DNA of 46,988 bases. Source: Candidatus Aminicenantota bacterium. Lineage in GTDB: Bacteria > Acidobacteriota > Aminicenantia > JAMOAD01. The DNA lies in contig JAMOUT010000048.1 in NCBI GenBank assembly GCA_027061995.1, forward strand, positions 1 to 46,988. The letters are read 5' to 3'. The first letter of the stretch is position 1. Every line of letters starts with the position of its first letter. Under the pieces are notes generated by a model. It saw nothing but the letters and a program-made list of their open reading frames with translations. It did no database searches and was not told the origin of the DNA. Position numbers and translations under genes: made by a program. Below, one piece after another: positions 36,957-45,738 of the stretch.

Positions 36957-37086
36957 GATTATTAGAGCATAACCCCATTACACAAAAAATCATTTGTTTT
37001 TTCAGAAAAAAATAACATAATATAATATAATTTTATCTTGCTCTGCGATATCATTGTAAAATTGTAGCCGAGCTAATAAAATCCAA

Positions 37087-37115
37087 TTGACAAAAAAACC
37101 ATTCTTTGATAGTAT
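37087..37115 (+). promoter_or_regulatory. Promoter of the M50 protease gene, apparently leaderless
   Basis: TTGACA (37087-37092), 17 nt, TAGTAT (37110-37115). The ATG begins at 37122, seven bases after the -10 box, where transcription is expected to begin. There is no Shine-Dalgarno. Positions 36957-37086 show nothing else. Confidence 0.7.
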
Positions 37116-37121
37116 TTATTT

Positions 37122-37799
37122 ATGGATTTTAATATTATTTTAATAGTAATAGATATTGTGGTTATACTGTTTGCAGTATCTATTCACGAAGCATCCCACG
37201 GATATGTGGCATACAGATTCGGGGATCCTACTCCCGAAATCCAGGGAAGATTAACTCTTAATCCGATAGCGCATCTTGATCTTGTAGGCTCGGTAATAAT
37301 ACCGTTTTTTCTCGTTATTTCCCATCTGCCTGTATTCGGATGGGCAAAACCCGTTATGATTGATCCGAGAAATTTTGACGGGGATTATAATCAAATAAGA
37401 AAAAAAACCGCTTGGGTCGCCCTTGCAGGCCCTGCCTCCAACTTTATTGTTGCTATTATTTCGGGATTATTGTTAAGGTTAATTTTTTTTTCAAATCCGC
37501 AAATAAAGTATTTTGTTTATACGAGAACAAACATCAGTTCATCCCCTCTTGTCGGTTTGGCATTTATTTTATTCGAGCTTTTTGTAATAAATACCTTCTT
37601 AGGTCTTTTTAATCTCATTCCCATACCCCCTCTTGACGGAGGAAATATTGTATCCGGATTATTACCACCGAAAGTTGCATATACATATGATAAAATAAAA
37701 CCTTTCGGATTTTTTATTCTGTTGCTTTTATTGTTTACGAATTTATATTCCTATTTTATTATGCCTGTTTTTAAATTATTTTTAATAATACCGGGGTGA
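37122..37799 (+). CDS. M50-family (site-2 protease-like) membrane metalloprotease
   Basis: This 225-residue membrane zinc protease has the active-site helix motif HEASH at residues 22-26 and a late NLIPIPPLDGGNI motif supplying the third zinc ligand (Asp), with about five to six hydrophobic spans. There is no PDZ domain, as in the short SpoIVFB/YwhC-like group. Substrates are unknown. It appears to be translated from a leaderless mRNA and leads a run into trpS, scpA and scpB. Confidence 0.9.
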   Translation: MDFNIILIVIDIVVILFAVSIHEASHGYVAYRFGDPTPEIQGRLTLNPIAHLDLVGSVIIPFFLVISHLPVFGWAKPVMIDPRNFDGDYNQIRKKTAWVALAGPASNFIVAIISGLLLRLIFFSNPQIKYFVYTRTNISSSPLVGLAFILFELFVINTFLGLFNLIPIPPLDGGNIVSGLLPPKVAYTYDKIKPFGFFILLLLLFTNLYSYFIMPVFKLFLIIPG

Positions 37800-37803
37800 T
37801 TTA

Positions 37804-38793
37804 ATGAAAAAGATAGTCGTAAGCGGAATGAGGCCTACCGGGCCATTGCATATAGGACATCTTGTAGGTGCTTTGAAAAATTGGGTTAAACTTCAACAGG
37901 AGTATCAAACTTTTTTTCTTGTCGCTTCTCTTCATGCTTTAACTTCGGAATATGCCAATTCCGATAAAATAATGGAATGGTCAAAAGAGATGATAGCTGA
38001 TTGGGTTAGCGTAGGGATAGATCCGAAAAAATCCGTTATCTTTGATCATTCAAAAGTGGATCCCCATTATCAATTACATCTTATTTTATCAATGATAACT
38101 CCGAAAGGTTGGCTTGAGAGGGTTCCCACTTATAAAGAACAAATTAAGCAACTTAAAGCGAAAAACATAGATACTTACGGTTTTCTCGGATACCCTGTTT
38201 TACAAACCGTTGACATAATATTATATAAAGGGGAGCTTGTTCCTGTAGGAGAAGATCAAGTCTCTCATATAGAGCTTTCTCGAGAGATTGTCAGAAGGTT
38301 TAACGGCTTATACGGAGATGTTTTTCCCGAACCAAAACCTTTGTTAACAAAAGTTCCTAAACTCCCCGGTCTTGACGGGAGAAAAATGAGTAAAAGCTAT
38401 GATAATGCAATATACTTAAAAGAGGATTTTAATGAAGTGAAAAAGAAAATTTTTCCCATGATGACAGATACGAGAAGAAAAAGAAGAAGTGATCCGGGGA
38501 TACCTGAGGATTGCCCTGTTTTTTATTATCACAAGGCTTTTTCAGAGAACGAAGAGATAAAAGAGATAGATAATGGCTGTAGGAAAGCATCCATAGGATG
38601 TATTGATTGTAAAAAAATACTAATAAAAAATCTTGAGAAAACTCTTGTTCCGATAAAGGATAAAAGGGAAGCAATATTAAAAGATAAGGATATAATTAAT
38701 GATATATTGAAAGACGGAAACAAAAAAGCTGATACAGTTGCAAAATCAACCATGATTGAGGTATTCAAAGGGATGGGGTTTTCCGATGAATGA
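37804..38793 (+). CDS. trpS: Tryptophanyl-tRNA synthetase
   Basis: This 329-residue class I enzyme charges tRNA-Trp. PTGPLHIGH (11-19) is the HIGH motif, GRKMSKSYDN the KMSKS loop, and GYPVLQTVDIILYKGELVPVGEDQ lines the tryptophan pocket. Four bases separate it from the protease gene, with GGGGTGA as a modest ribosome binding site. The placement of an M50 protease, trpS and scpAB together is common in bacteria. Confidence 0.95.
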   Translation: MKKIVVSGMRPTGPLHIGHLVGALKNWVKLQQEYQTFFLVASLHALTSEYANSDKIMEWSKEMIADWVSVGIDPKKSVIFDHSKVDPHYQLHLILSMITPKGWLERVPTYKEQIKQLKAKNIDTYGFLGYPVLQTVDIILYKGELVPVGEDQVSHIELSREIVRRFNGLYGDVFPEPKPLLTKVPKLPGLDGRKMSKSYDNAIYLKEDFNEVKKKIFPMMTDTRRKRRSDPGIPEDCPVFYYHKAFSENEEIKEIDNGCRKASIGCIDCKKILIKNLEKTLVPIKDKREAILKDKDIINDILKDGNKKADTVAKSTMIEVFKGMGFSDE

Positions 38794-39529
38794 ATTTATA
38801 ATAAAAACCGGATATTTTGAAGGACCTTTTGATCTGCTATTGTATCTCGTAAAGAAGCAGGAAGTTGAAATTAAAGATATTAATATATCAATCATAATTT
38901 ATGATTATCTTAATTATCTTAAAAATAAAGAATTTATCAATCTGGATAGAGAAGCTGATTTTATTACAATAGCGGCAACACTAATATTTTTAAAATCAAG
39001 GGCTGTTTTACCGGCAACAAAAGAAGAGGAAGATTCCGAATTTTCACATAATGAAAATTATGAAATCCTTGATAAATTAAAAGATTTTGAGCATATAAAA
39101 AAAATAATGGAGATACTTGAAAATAATTATAGAGAGGAAAGAGCGGCTTTAAAAGTAAAAATCGATTATAATGATGAGAAAGAATTTGAGATTTATCCTG
39201 TGAGCGTATATCTTCTGGCAGAGACTTTTTTCAAACTTTTAAAAAGAAGAGAGGAAAAAGAGTCTTTCAGGTTAAAAGAGAGAGGTTTGAATTTACGAGA
39301 TTTTTTGCCATCCTTTTTATCAATAATCAGGAAAAATAATTTTTTAGATTTTACCGATTATTTTTACAATTGCGAAGATTATGATCAGGCTTTTCTCTCT
39401 TTTTTTGCTCTGCTTGAACTTGTTAAAAGAAAAAAAATCATAGCCATTCAGGAAACAGCCTTCGGGAAAATACTATTATTTCCTAAAAGAAGAAAAAAGA
39501 AAGAGACTGAAATTTATGAAATCAACTGA
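38786..39529 (+). CDS. scpA: Segregation and condensation protein A
   Basis: This 247-residue kleisin bridges SMC heads in the condensin that compacts the chromosome. The N-terminal YFEGPFDLLLYLVKKQEVEIKDINIS block is diagnostic. The middle is charged and the C-terminal winged-helix domain follows. I use the ATG at 38786, which overlaps trpS by 8 nt. A TTG 30 nt upstream is in frame but lies inside trpS. scpB overlaps its end by 14 nt. smc is not in the window. Confidence 0.93.
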   Translation: MNEFIIKTGYFEGPFDLLLYLVKKQEVEIKDINISIIIYDYLNYLKNKEFINLDREADFITIAATLIFLKSRAVLPATKEEEDSEFSHNENYEILDKLKDFEHIKKIMEILENNYREERAALKVKIDYNDEKEFEIYPVSVYLLAETFFKLLKRREEKESFRLKERGLNLRDFLPSFLSIIRKNNFLDFTDYFYNCEDYDQAFLSFFALLELVKRKKIIAIQETAFGKILLFPKRRKKKETEIYEIN

Positions 39530-40091
39530 GAATCGAAAAGAACAAAAAGAAAAAACAAGACAAATTATTGAAGCTATTATTTTCACTTCAAAATATACTG
39601 TAAAAAAAGAGGAGATTTTCTCTTTTTTTAAGGATACGGATAAAAAAATAATAGAAGAGATAATAGATGAAATAAAAAATATCTATGAGATTAATTCAAG
39701 TCTTTATCTTGACGATAAAGGGGGAAGGCTGATTTTTAAAACAAAACATGATATATTTCCGTATATAAAGGAGTTTTTCGGACTAAAAAAGGAGCTACGA
39801 TTTTCAAAAGCCGCTCTTGAGACATTGGCTCTCATAGCATATAAACAACCTATAACCCTTAAAGAGATATCTTATTTCAGAGGAACACAATCTTCTTATA
39901 TGCTTAAACAATTATTGGATGCCAATCTTATAAAAATAAAGGGGAGAAAGAAGGTTCCAGGACATCCTCTTTTATACGGAACAACCGAAAAATTCCTTGA
40001 AATTTTCGGATTATCCGATACCGATGAGTTGCCTTCGGTTGAAGAGATGCAACAATTACTAAAAGACAGCGAAAATTCGGAAGAAAACTGA
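39516..40091 (+). CDS. scpB: Segregation and condensation protein B
   Basis: This 191-residue partner of ScpA in the SMC complex has two winged-helix domains. The conserved run KAALETLALIAYKQPITLKE, then GRKKVPGHPLLYGTTEKFLEIFGL, is unmistakable. It overlaps scpA by 14 nt. The tail is acidic. The TPR lipoprotein gene that follows has its own promoter. Confidence 0.95.
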   Translation: MKSTENRKEQKEKTRQIIEAIIFTSKYTVKKEEIFSFFKDTDKKIIEEIIDEIKNIYEINSSLYLDDKGGRLIFKTKHDIFPYIKEFFGLKKELRFSKAALETLALIAYKQPITLKEISYFRGTQSSYMLKQLLDANLIKIKGRKKVPGHPLLYGTTEKFLEIFGLSDTDELPSVEEMQQLLKDSENSEEN

Positions 40092-40107
40092 AAAAATTCA
40101 TTAGGCT

Positions 40108-40136
40108 TGATTTTTCTTCTTTTTTCTTTTAAACTA
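40108..40136 (+). promoter_or_regulatory. Promoter of the TPR lipoprotein gene
   Basis: TTGATT (40108-40113), 17 nt of mostly T and C, TAAACT (40131-40136). AGGAGG follows before the ATG at 40160. Confidence 0.5.
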
Positions 40137-40159
40137 TTGGATAATTATAGGAGGTCAGT

Positions 40160-41665
40160 ATGAAGAAAGGAAAAACTCTGTTATTTATCACAATAATCAT
40201 AGGAATTGTTTTCCTATTTAGTGTTTCGTGCAAAAAACTAAGCTATTCCACATTAAACGGAAACTTCCATTTTAAAAAAGCTAATGCCAAATATCTTGAG
40301 GAGGATTACCAGTCAGCGGCAAAAGAATATGAAAACACAATTAAAGCGAACCCCGATTTTATAGCTGCTTATTATTATCTTGGTGCTTGCTATCAACAAT
40401 TGTTCAAACCCAACTTACCTGTTAATAAAAAGATAGTCGAGGAATTGGGTAATAAACTTGATAAAATAACAGATTTGAAAAAGTTGCAAAGCGTTGTTTA
40501 CCAAATTAATTTAATCAATGATTATAATAAATTAATTGATTATATAAAGAATTTAAAAGTTGAAGAAGAAAAGGAAATAAAAGAAAAGGAAATAAAAGAA
40601 GAAGAAATAAAAGAAGTAGCGGAAAACTCGGAAAAAAAGATTAAGGAGCAAACGGAAGTAAAAGAACAAGAAAAAGATGATAAAACACAGGTAAAAGATG
40701 TAAAAGAAAACGAGAAGCCCGAAAACGAGAAAAAAGAATTAACAATAGATGAAAAAGTTGCGTTAATCATAAAAAAATGGGAAGAAGAAAAGAAAGCAGA
40801 GGAAGCAAGAAAAAAAGCTGAAGCAGAAGCCAAGAGAAAAGCTCAACAAGCTTTGATTGTAACAGAGCAACCGGCCCAAACAACAGGAAATAAAAGTCCT
40901 GAAGAAATAAAGCCTCCTGAACTTACCCCTCAGCAGAAAAAGATGATGGTTAAAAATACTGTTAGAGCGATTAAAGCTCTTGCCAACGCTATACTAGTAA
41001 AAAATTTCGATACCGCATCAATGGATTCAGCTATTGCTCTCGCCGAACTTTACGATAATCTTGGTATCTTTGAGAAGGCTGAAGAATACTACAATGATTT
41101 ATTGAAAAAATATAATACTAACAAAGCTTATTATGTTATCTCGGAATTTTACAGTAAATACGGTAAAGATAAAAAAGCGGAGGAATATCTTAACAAAGCT
41201 ATTTCATTGAATCCTAATGATCCCGACGGATATCTCTTCTTAGCAAAATTTTATTCCGAAAATATGCAAAGATACGATGACGCAATCAAAGCCATAGAAA
41301 AAATGATACAATTAATTAATAAAGATCCTAATGTGGATAATCATCAAAAAGCTGTTGCTTACTATTGGCTTGGTTTTTATTCGTGGATAAAAAGTTTCAA
41401 GAAAAAATATTTACCCAAAGAAGAAAGAATAAAAGTTTTAAATAAAGGATTTGCTGCATTGGAGAAGGCTATGGAATTAGATGAAAATTACCCTGAGCCC
41501 TATGCTTATTATAATTTATTGCTAAGAGAAAAAATTAAAGTGGATCCTAAAAATAAAAATAAATATATTATGGAAGCTAATAAATATGGTGCTAAATTTA
41601 CGGAATTATACAAAAAGCTTATGGCAAGAAAAAAACTTGCAAAAGAGTTGGAAAAACAGAAATAA
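40160..41665 (+). CDS. TPR-repeat lipoprotein with charged coiled-coil linker
   Basis: The product has 501 residues. A lipoprotein signal ends at the lipobox FSVSC, with C24 as the lipid anchor. A TPR-like pair follows (about 35-75), then a highly charged Glu/Lys-rich helix (about 130-230) with a triple EIKE repeat, then several TPR repeats (about 290-460). It probably scaffolds envelope protein complexes. Partners are unknown. Downstream come a terminator and tRNA-Pro. The charged linker is encoded by slippage-prone repeats. Confidence 0.75.
   Translation: MKKGKTLLFITIIIGIVFLFSVSCKKLSYSTLNGNFHFKKANAKYLEEDYQSAAKEYENTIKANPDFIAAYYYLGACYQQLFKPNLPVNKKIVEELGNKLDKITDLKKLQSVVYQINLINDYNKLIDYIKNLKVEEEKEIKEKEIKEEEIKEVAENSEKKIKEQTEVKEQEKDDKTQVKDVKENEKPENEKKELTIDEKVALIIKKWEEEKKAEEARKKAEAEAKRKAQQALIVTEQPAQTTGNKSPEEIKPPELTPQQKKMMVKNTVRAIKALANAILVKNFDTASMDSAIALAELYDNLGIFEKAEEYYNDLLKKYNTNKAYYVISEFYSKYGKDKKAEEYLNKAISLNPNDPDGYLFLAKFYSENMQRYDDAIKAIEKMIQLINKDPNVDNHQKAVAYYWLGFYSWIKSFKKKYLPKEERIKVLNKGFAALEKAMELDENYPEPYAYYNLLLREKIKVDPKNKNKYIMEANKYGAKFTELYKKLMARKKLAKELEKQK
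40574..40618 (+). repeat. Three tandem 15-bp repeats inside the TPR lipoprotein gene
   Basis: Units at 40574, 40589 and 40604 each start GAAATAAAAGAA and encode EIKEK, EIKEE and EIKEV. Changes in copy number would keep the frame and alter only the length of the charged helix. Confidence 0.7.
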
Positions 41666-41681
41666 AGTAGGAATATATTTT

Positions 41682-41712
41682 AAAAGGGGAGGGTAAAACC
41701 TCCCCTTTTTTT
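41682..41712 (+). terminator. Terminator after the TPR lipoprotein gene
   Basis: Arms AAAAGGGGAGG (41682-41692) and CCTCCCCTTTT (41699-41709) around the loop GTAAAA, followed by T to 41712. It ends only 14 nt before tRNA-Pro. Confidence 0.88.
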
Positions 41713-41726
41713 ATTAGCAGAGTTTA

Positions 41727-41800
41727 CGGGGCGTAGCGCAGCCTGGTAGCGCACCTGCTTCGGGAGCAGGGGGTCGGAGGTTCAAATCCTCTCGCCCCGA
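41727..41800 (+). tRNA. tRNA-Pro (anticodon CGG)
   Basis: 74 nt without an encoded CCA. The acceptor CGGGGCG pairs fully with CGCCCCG. Anticodon stem CCTGC/GCAGG encloses TTCGGGA with CGG at 41761-41763. The T loop is TTCAAAT and the discriminator is A. No promoter can be placed between the preceding terminator and the tRNA. Confidence 0.95.
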
Positions 41801-41815
41801 TAATTTTTATAATGA

Positions 41816-42088
41816 ATGATAGCAAAAAGATATATTATTAAAGGAAGGGTTCAAGGGGTTGGTTTCAGGTATTTTGTTTATAGAAAAGCTCTTCAATTAT
41901 CCATAAAGGGATATGTTAAAAATTTGTCTAACGGTGATGTGGAAGTTGAAGCCGTAGCTTTTGACGAAAATATCAAAGAGTTTGAAAAACACTTATGGAA
42001 AGGTCCCGTTCTATCTAATGTTATTAAAATAAAAATCACTGAGATTCCCAATACTCTTAATTATTCATCTTTTGAAATCAGATACTGA
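41816..42088 (+). CDS. acyP: Acylphosphatase
   Basis: This 90-residue alpha/beta sandwich enzyme hydrolyses acyl phosphates. The signature [11 protein letters not shown] contains the phosphate loop and catalytic R18, and [10 protein letters not shown] contains N36, matching R23 and N41 of the muscle enzyme. Length is typical. The ATG is 15 nt after tRNA-Pro with no Shine-Dalgarno, so it probably depends on tRNA-Pro transcription. Confidence 0.93.
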   Translation: MIAKRYIIKGRVQGVGFRYFVYRKALQLSIKGYVKNLSNGDVEVEAVAFDENIKEFEKHLWKGPVLSNVIKIKITEIPNTLNYSSFEIRY

Positions 42089-42149
42089 TTTTCTGATAAA
42101 ATATTAAATTTAACTAAATTGACATAAGATAAAATTTAAATGATTGATA

Positions 42150-42185
42150 AAAAAAGGGGGAGATTATATGAATCTCCCCCTCTTT
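42150..42185 (-). terminator. Terminator of dnaK, probably bidirectional
   Basis: Arms GGGGGAGATT (42156-42165) and AATCTCCCCC (42171-42180) around a 5-nt loop. On the minus strand a run of T follows, ideal for dnaK. On the plus strand TCTTTTCC follows, so it could also stop acyP transcripts. Confidence 0.85.
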
Positions 42186-42204
42186 TCCTTATATATGATT
42201 GTTC

Positions 42205-44145
42205 TTAGTCTGCATCCTCAAACTCAGCATCAATTACTTCGTCATCCTTACCTTTTGTATCTTTCTGTGAACCATCTTCATTTTGTGTTCCTCCCGAATT
42301 ATCATCTCCCTGCGGAGAACCATCAGGTTGACCGGTTTGTGAGGATTGTTGCTGATAAAGTTTGGAAGCAATTTTCCCCGATATATTGTTTAATTTTTGT
42401 AAAACAGCCTCTATCTCCTCTTTAGTTTGAGCTTTTTCTTTAACCTCTTTCGCTTCCCTTATAAGTCCTTCAAGCTCCGAAGTCTCTTCGGGTGAGAGTT
42501 TTTCTTTATTTTCATCTTTTAGTTTTTCAAGTTGGAAAGCGAGATTATCCAATTGATTTTTTGCCTCTATCATCTCTTTCTTTTTCTCATCCTCTTCTCT
42601 ATGAGCCTCCGCCTCTTTCACCATATTGTCTATCTCCTCTTTGGAAAGTCCGCTTGATGAGGTTATTGTAATCTGTTGTGATTTGCCTGTTGCAAGATCT
42701 TTTGCGGAAACATTTAATATCCCGTTAGCATCAATATCAAAAGTAACTTCTATCTGAGGAACACCTCTTGGTGCGGGTGGAATACCGACAAGATGAAATT
42801 TGCCGAGTGTTCTGTTATCTTTTGCCATCTCTCTTTCACCCTGAACAACATGAATTTCAACCGAAGTTTGATTATTTTCGGCAGTGGTGAAAATCTCCGA
42901 TTTTTTCGTGGGAATAGTTGTATTTCTCGGAATAAGCTTGTGAGCTATTCCTCCGAGAGTTTCAATACCAAGAGAGAGGGGAGTTACATCAAGAAGAAGA
43001 ATGTCTTTCACATCTCCTCCGAGCACAGCTCCCTGAATTGCGGCACCGAGCGCCACAACTTCATCGGGGTTCACCCCTTTATGCGGTTCTTTTCCAAAAA
43101 AGTCCTTGACCATCTGTTGCACTTTGGGGATTCTTGTGGAACCTCCCACGAGAATAACCTCATTTATATCATTAGGAGTTAACCCCGCATCTTCAAGAGC
43201 GGCTTTTGTCGGATCAAGTGTCCTTTTAAGAATATCTGATATCAGGTTTTCCATCTGAGCTCTTGTCAGCTTCATTACGATATGCTTGGGTCCTGAAGCA
43301 TCCGCAGTAATAAAAGGAAGGTTAATTTCAGTTTCAAGAGTTGATGATAGTTCTATCTTAGCTTTTTCAGCTGCATCTTTTAATCTTTGGAGTGCCATCT
43401 TATCTTTGCTTAAATCAATCCCATTTTCTTTTTTGAAATTGTCAATCATCCAATCAATAATTTTCTGATCAATGTTATCTCCACCGAGATGTGTATCTCC
43501 GTTTGTCGCTTTAACTTCAACAACATTATCACCGACTTCAAGAATAGAGATATCAAAAGTCCCGCCACCAAAATCAAAAACAGCAATAGTCTCATTCTTC
43601 TTTTTATCAAGTCCGTAAGCAAGAGCAGCTGCCGTAGGTTCGTTTATTATCCTTTTGACATTCAAACCGGCTATTTTTCCTGCATTTTTGGTTGCCTGTC
43701 TTTGAGCATCATTAAAGTAAGCCGGAACCGTAATAACAGCGTCCGTTACTTTTTCGCCCAAATATGCTTCCGCCGCATCTTTTAGTTTTTGTAGAATTTT
43801 CGCCGATATTTCCGGTGGGGAATACATCTTTCCGTCTATTTCCACACGGGCATCATTATGCGGTCCTTTTACCACCTTATATGGGACCATTTTAATCTCT
43901 TCCTGAACCTCGTCAAACATTCTTCCCATAAATCTTTTTATTGAAAATATCGTCTTTTCGGGGTTTGTTATTGCTTGTCTTTTGGCAATCTTTCCAACCA
44001 AAACATCACCATCCTTAGTATAGGCAACAACCGAAGGCGTTGTTCTGTCCCCCTCCTGATTAACAATAACCTTTGATTCACTACCCTCCATTACGGCAAC
44101 AACCGAATTAGTTGTTCCCAAATCAATTCCAATGATTTTTCCCAT
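42205..44145 (-). CDS. dnaK: Chaperone DnaK (Hsp70)
   Basis: This 646-residue ATP-dependent chaperone starts with [13 protein letters not shown] (phosphate 1). It contains [31 protein letters not shown] and [13 protein letters not shown] in the ATPase domain, and [17 protein letters not shown] at the linker. It ends in the acidic tail [19 protein letters not shown] precedes the start. Unusually it stands alone between its own promoter and terminator; grpE, dnaJ and hrcA are absent from the window. Confidence 0.97.
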   Translation of the reverse strand: MGKIIGIDLGTTNSVVAVMEGSESKVIVNQEGDRTTPSVVAYTKDGDVLVGKIAKRQAITNPEKTIFSIKRFMGRMFDEVQEEIKMVPYKVVKGPHNDARVEIDGKMYSPPEISAKILQKLKDAAEAYLGEKVTDAVITVPAYFNDAQRQATKNAGKIAGLNVKRIINEPTAAALAYGLDKKKNETIAVFDFGGGTFDISILEVGDNVVEVKATNGDTHLGGDNIDQKIIDWMIDNFKKENGIDLSKDKMALQRLKDAAEKAKIELSSTLETEINLPFITADASGPKHIVMKLTRAQMENLISDILKRTLDPTKAALEDAGLTPNDINEVILVGGSTRIPKVQQMVKDFFGKEPHKGVNPDEVVALGAAIQGAVLGGDVKDILLLDVTPLSLGIETLGGIAHKLIPRNTTIPTKKSEIFTTAENNQTSVEIHVVQGEREMAKDNRTLGKFHLVGIPPAPRGVPQIEVTFDIDANGILNVSAKDLATGKSQQITITSSSGLSKEEIDNMVKEAEAHREEDEKKKEMIEAKNQLDNLAFQLEKLKDENKEKLSPEETSELEGLIREAKEVKEKAQTKEEIEAVLQKLNNISGKIASKLYQQQSSQTGQPDGSPQGDDNSGGTQNEDGSQKDTKGKDDEVIDAEFEDAD

Positions 44146-44175
44146 TTTTTTCCTCCTTATAATTTAATATATTGT

Positions 44176-44204
44176 ATAATAACATAAATATGACAACATG
44201 TCAA
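44176..44204 (-). promoter_or_regulatory. dnaK promoter
   Basis: On the minus strand, TTGACA (44199-44204), 17 nt, TATTAT (44176-44181). The same hexamers and spacing occur at groE. Confidence 0.85.
44191..44203 (-). promoter_or_regulatory. Candidate heat-shock operator over the dnaK -35 box
   Basis: TGACA-TGT-TGTCA on the minus strand, followed by TATT, overlaps the -35 hexamer. The groE promoter has the same arms in the same place with a 1-nt centre. The bound regulator is unknown. Confidence 0.45.
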
Positions 44205-44237
44205 ATATATTATCTGATAATACTTGACTCATATTAA

Positions 44238-45485
44238 TCAACTTGGGTCACCTCTTCCATCTTCATGGTTTTTAATTATTTTGAAAAAGAAATAAAAGCT
44301 TCCGATAAACATTATCAGTTCTACTATCCCTCGTGCCATAATAACCCCCTCCACTCCCCAAAAATAACCCAATGATACATCTAATATTATTATAAGGATC
44401 GATGATAAAAAATTTATATAAAACCTTATATTCTGAAATCCGGTGGAGGTTAGGGTAATTCCGGTGAAATATGTGATAAACCTGAAAAATATAAAGATGG
44501 AAAAATAAATAAGATAAATTGAAGAGTTACCGTTTCCCGCTCTGTTAAAAACGGAAAGAAGTAAATTCCTGCTGAAAAATAAAACCACGGATGAAAAAAA
44601 GGCGAGAAACACAATTATAAATAAAACCTGTTTACTAAACTCTTTAAAACCTTTTTTTTCCTTTCCTTTAAATAACCTCGAAATAAAAGGGGTTAATGCA
44701 TAAGATATCACCTCCGCGAGAATTCCAAAAGCAAGATATATTCTAACAGCGAGGAAATAATCGCCAAGTAATACTTTCCCAATGAAAAAGGATAAGACAA
44801 GAACATCTATTTGCCGAATCGTCAGATTGGATAAACTGGAAAACCAATAGAATTTACCCTCTCTAAAAAATTTTAGCTTGATTTTAATGGTTTTAAGTCT
44901 TATCATATCTCTTAATAAAAAAAGTTTAAAACCCACTATAATAATCAAAATTAGAATTCTCAATAGAAAGATTTGTTCGATATTATAAAACTTTTCAGGA
45001 AAAAGGATGATAGATATGAAGATCATTATAAAGGATAAAAAATTTGAGATGAATTCCAGATTCATCTTTTCCTTACCGAGGAGCATTCCGCCGAGATTTT
45101 TTTCCATCCCGAGCAATAAACCCGAGAAAAAGGAGAGAAACAATAATTCCGAATTAATTTTATTATATAAAAACAAACCTGCGCTTAACAGGGGAAGAGA
45201 AACAAGAGAGCCGATTACAGTGGCGGAAAAAAATTCATTGAAGATATCCGACTCTTTATTTTTATCCCCTCTTTTATAGGCGAGTTCTTTGCCGAAAAAA
45301 AGATAAAGATTCATGGAAGAAAATGCACTGAAAAACTGAAAAAAGAAAAATACGATCCCGTAAATTCCGAGAGCTTCCTTATTAAGATTTCTTGAAATAA
45401 AATAGATAATAAAAAGATTAGTTCCTGTTATAAACCCTCTTGATAATACCGAATAAATCGATGTGTTTAAAATCCTTTTTAACAT
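44238..45485 (-). CDS. Polysaccharide flippase-like (MVF/MOP superfamily) membrane protein
   Basis: This membrane protein of about 415 residues has 11-12 spans and resembles Wzx-type flippases that move lipid-linked saccharides across the inner membrane. The N-terminal run YSVLSRGFITGTNLFIIYFI and the FLAVRIYLAFGILAEVISYALTPFIS block fit the family. I prefer the ATG at 45485, which has GGAGGAG upstream (spacing about 12 nt). The ATG at 45506 would put that GGAGG inside the gene. No glycosyltransferases are nearby. Confidence 0.75.
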   Translation of the reverse strand: MLKRILNTSIYSVLSRGFITGTNLFIIYFISRNLNKEALGIYGIVFFFFQFFSAFSSMNLYLFFGKELAYKRGDKNKESDIFNEFFSATVIGSLVSLPLLSAGLFLYNKINSELLFLSFFSGLLLGMEKNLGGMLLGKEKMNLEFISNFLSFIMIFISIILFPEKFYNIEQIFLLRILILIIIVGFKLFLLRDMIRLKTIKIKLKFFREGKFYWFSSLSNLTIRQIDVLVLSFFIGKVLLGDYFLAVRIYLAFGILAEVISYALTPFISRLFKGKEKKGFKEFSKQVLFIIVFLAFFSSVVLFFSRNLLLSVFNRAGNGNSSIYLIYFSIFIFFRFITYFTGITLTSTGFQNIRFYINFLSSILIIILDVSLGYFWGVEGVIMARGIVELIMFIGSFYFFFKIIKNHEDGRGDPS

Positions 45486-45563
45486 CCGTTTACAAGTCTC
45501 CTCCATAATATAATGATAGATAAATCACATAGCTGAACTTATTATTATACTTATCCACATAAG

Positions 45564-45592
45564 ATATTAAACAAAGCGGGGATAAAAGTCAA
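45564..45592 (-). promoter_or_regulatory. Probable promoter of the flippase gene
   Basis: On the minus strand, TTGACT (45587-45592), 17 nt, TAATAT (45564-45569). It would give a leader of roughly 70 nt. Confidence 0.5.
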
Positions 45593-45680
45593 TATTGCTT
45601 TATTGAAGCATAGATTAATAATGATTTATCCTTATAAATAATCTTTTATATCCGTATTTGTTTTAATTTGGGGGTTTATA

Positions 45681-45709
45681 TAGACAAATGAATTGTTTTA
45701 TATTATTAT
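45681..45709 (+). promoter_or_regulatory. nfnAB promoter
   Basis: TAGACA (45681-45686), 17 nt, TATTAT (45704-45709), then AGGAGG before the ATG at 45739. Confidence 0.65.
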
Positions 45710-45738
45710 ACTATTTATTATATTAATTAGGAGGAATT

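Noticed and set aside
42144-42425. 93-codon plus-strand frame over the dnaK end
   Set aside because: It runs through the dnaK terminator hairpin and the antisense of the DnaK C-terminus; product looks like an antisense artefact.
45551-45559. Perfect DnaA box TTATCCACA in the flippase-nfnA gap
   Set aside because: A single box with no cluster and no dnaA, dnaN or rpmH nearby; one such match is expected by chance in a sequence of this length and composition, so it is not called an origin.
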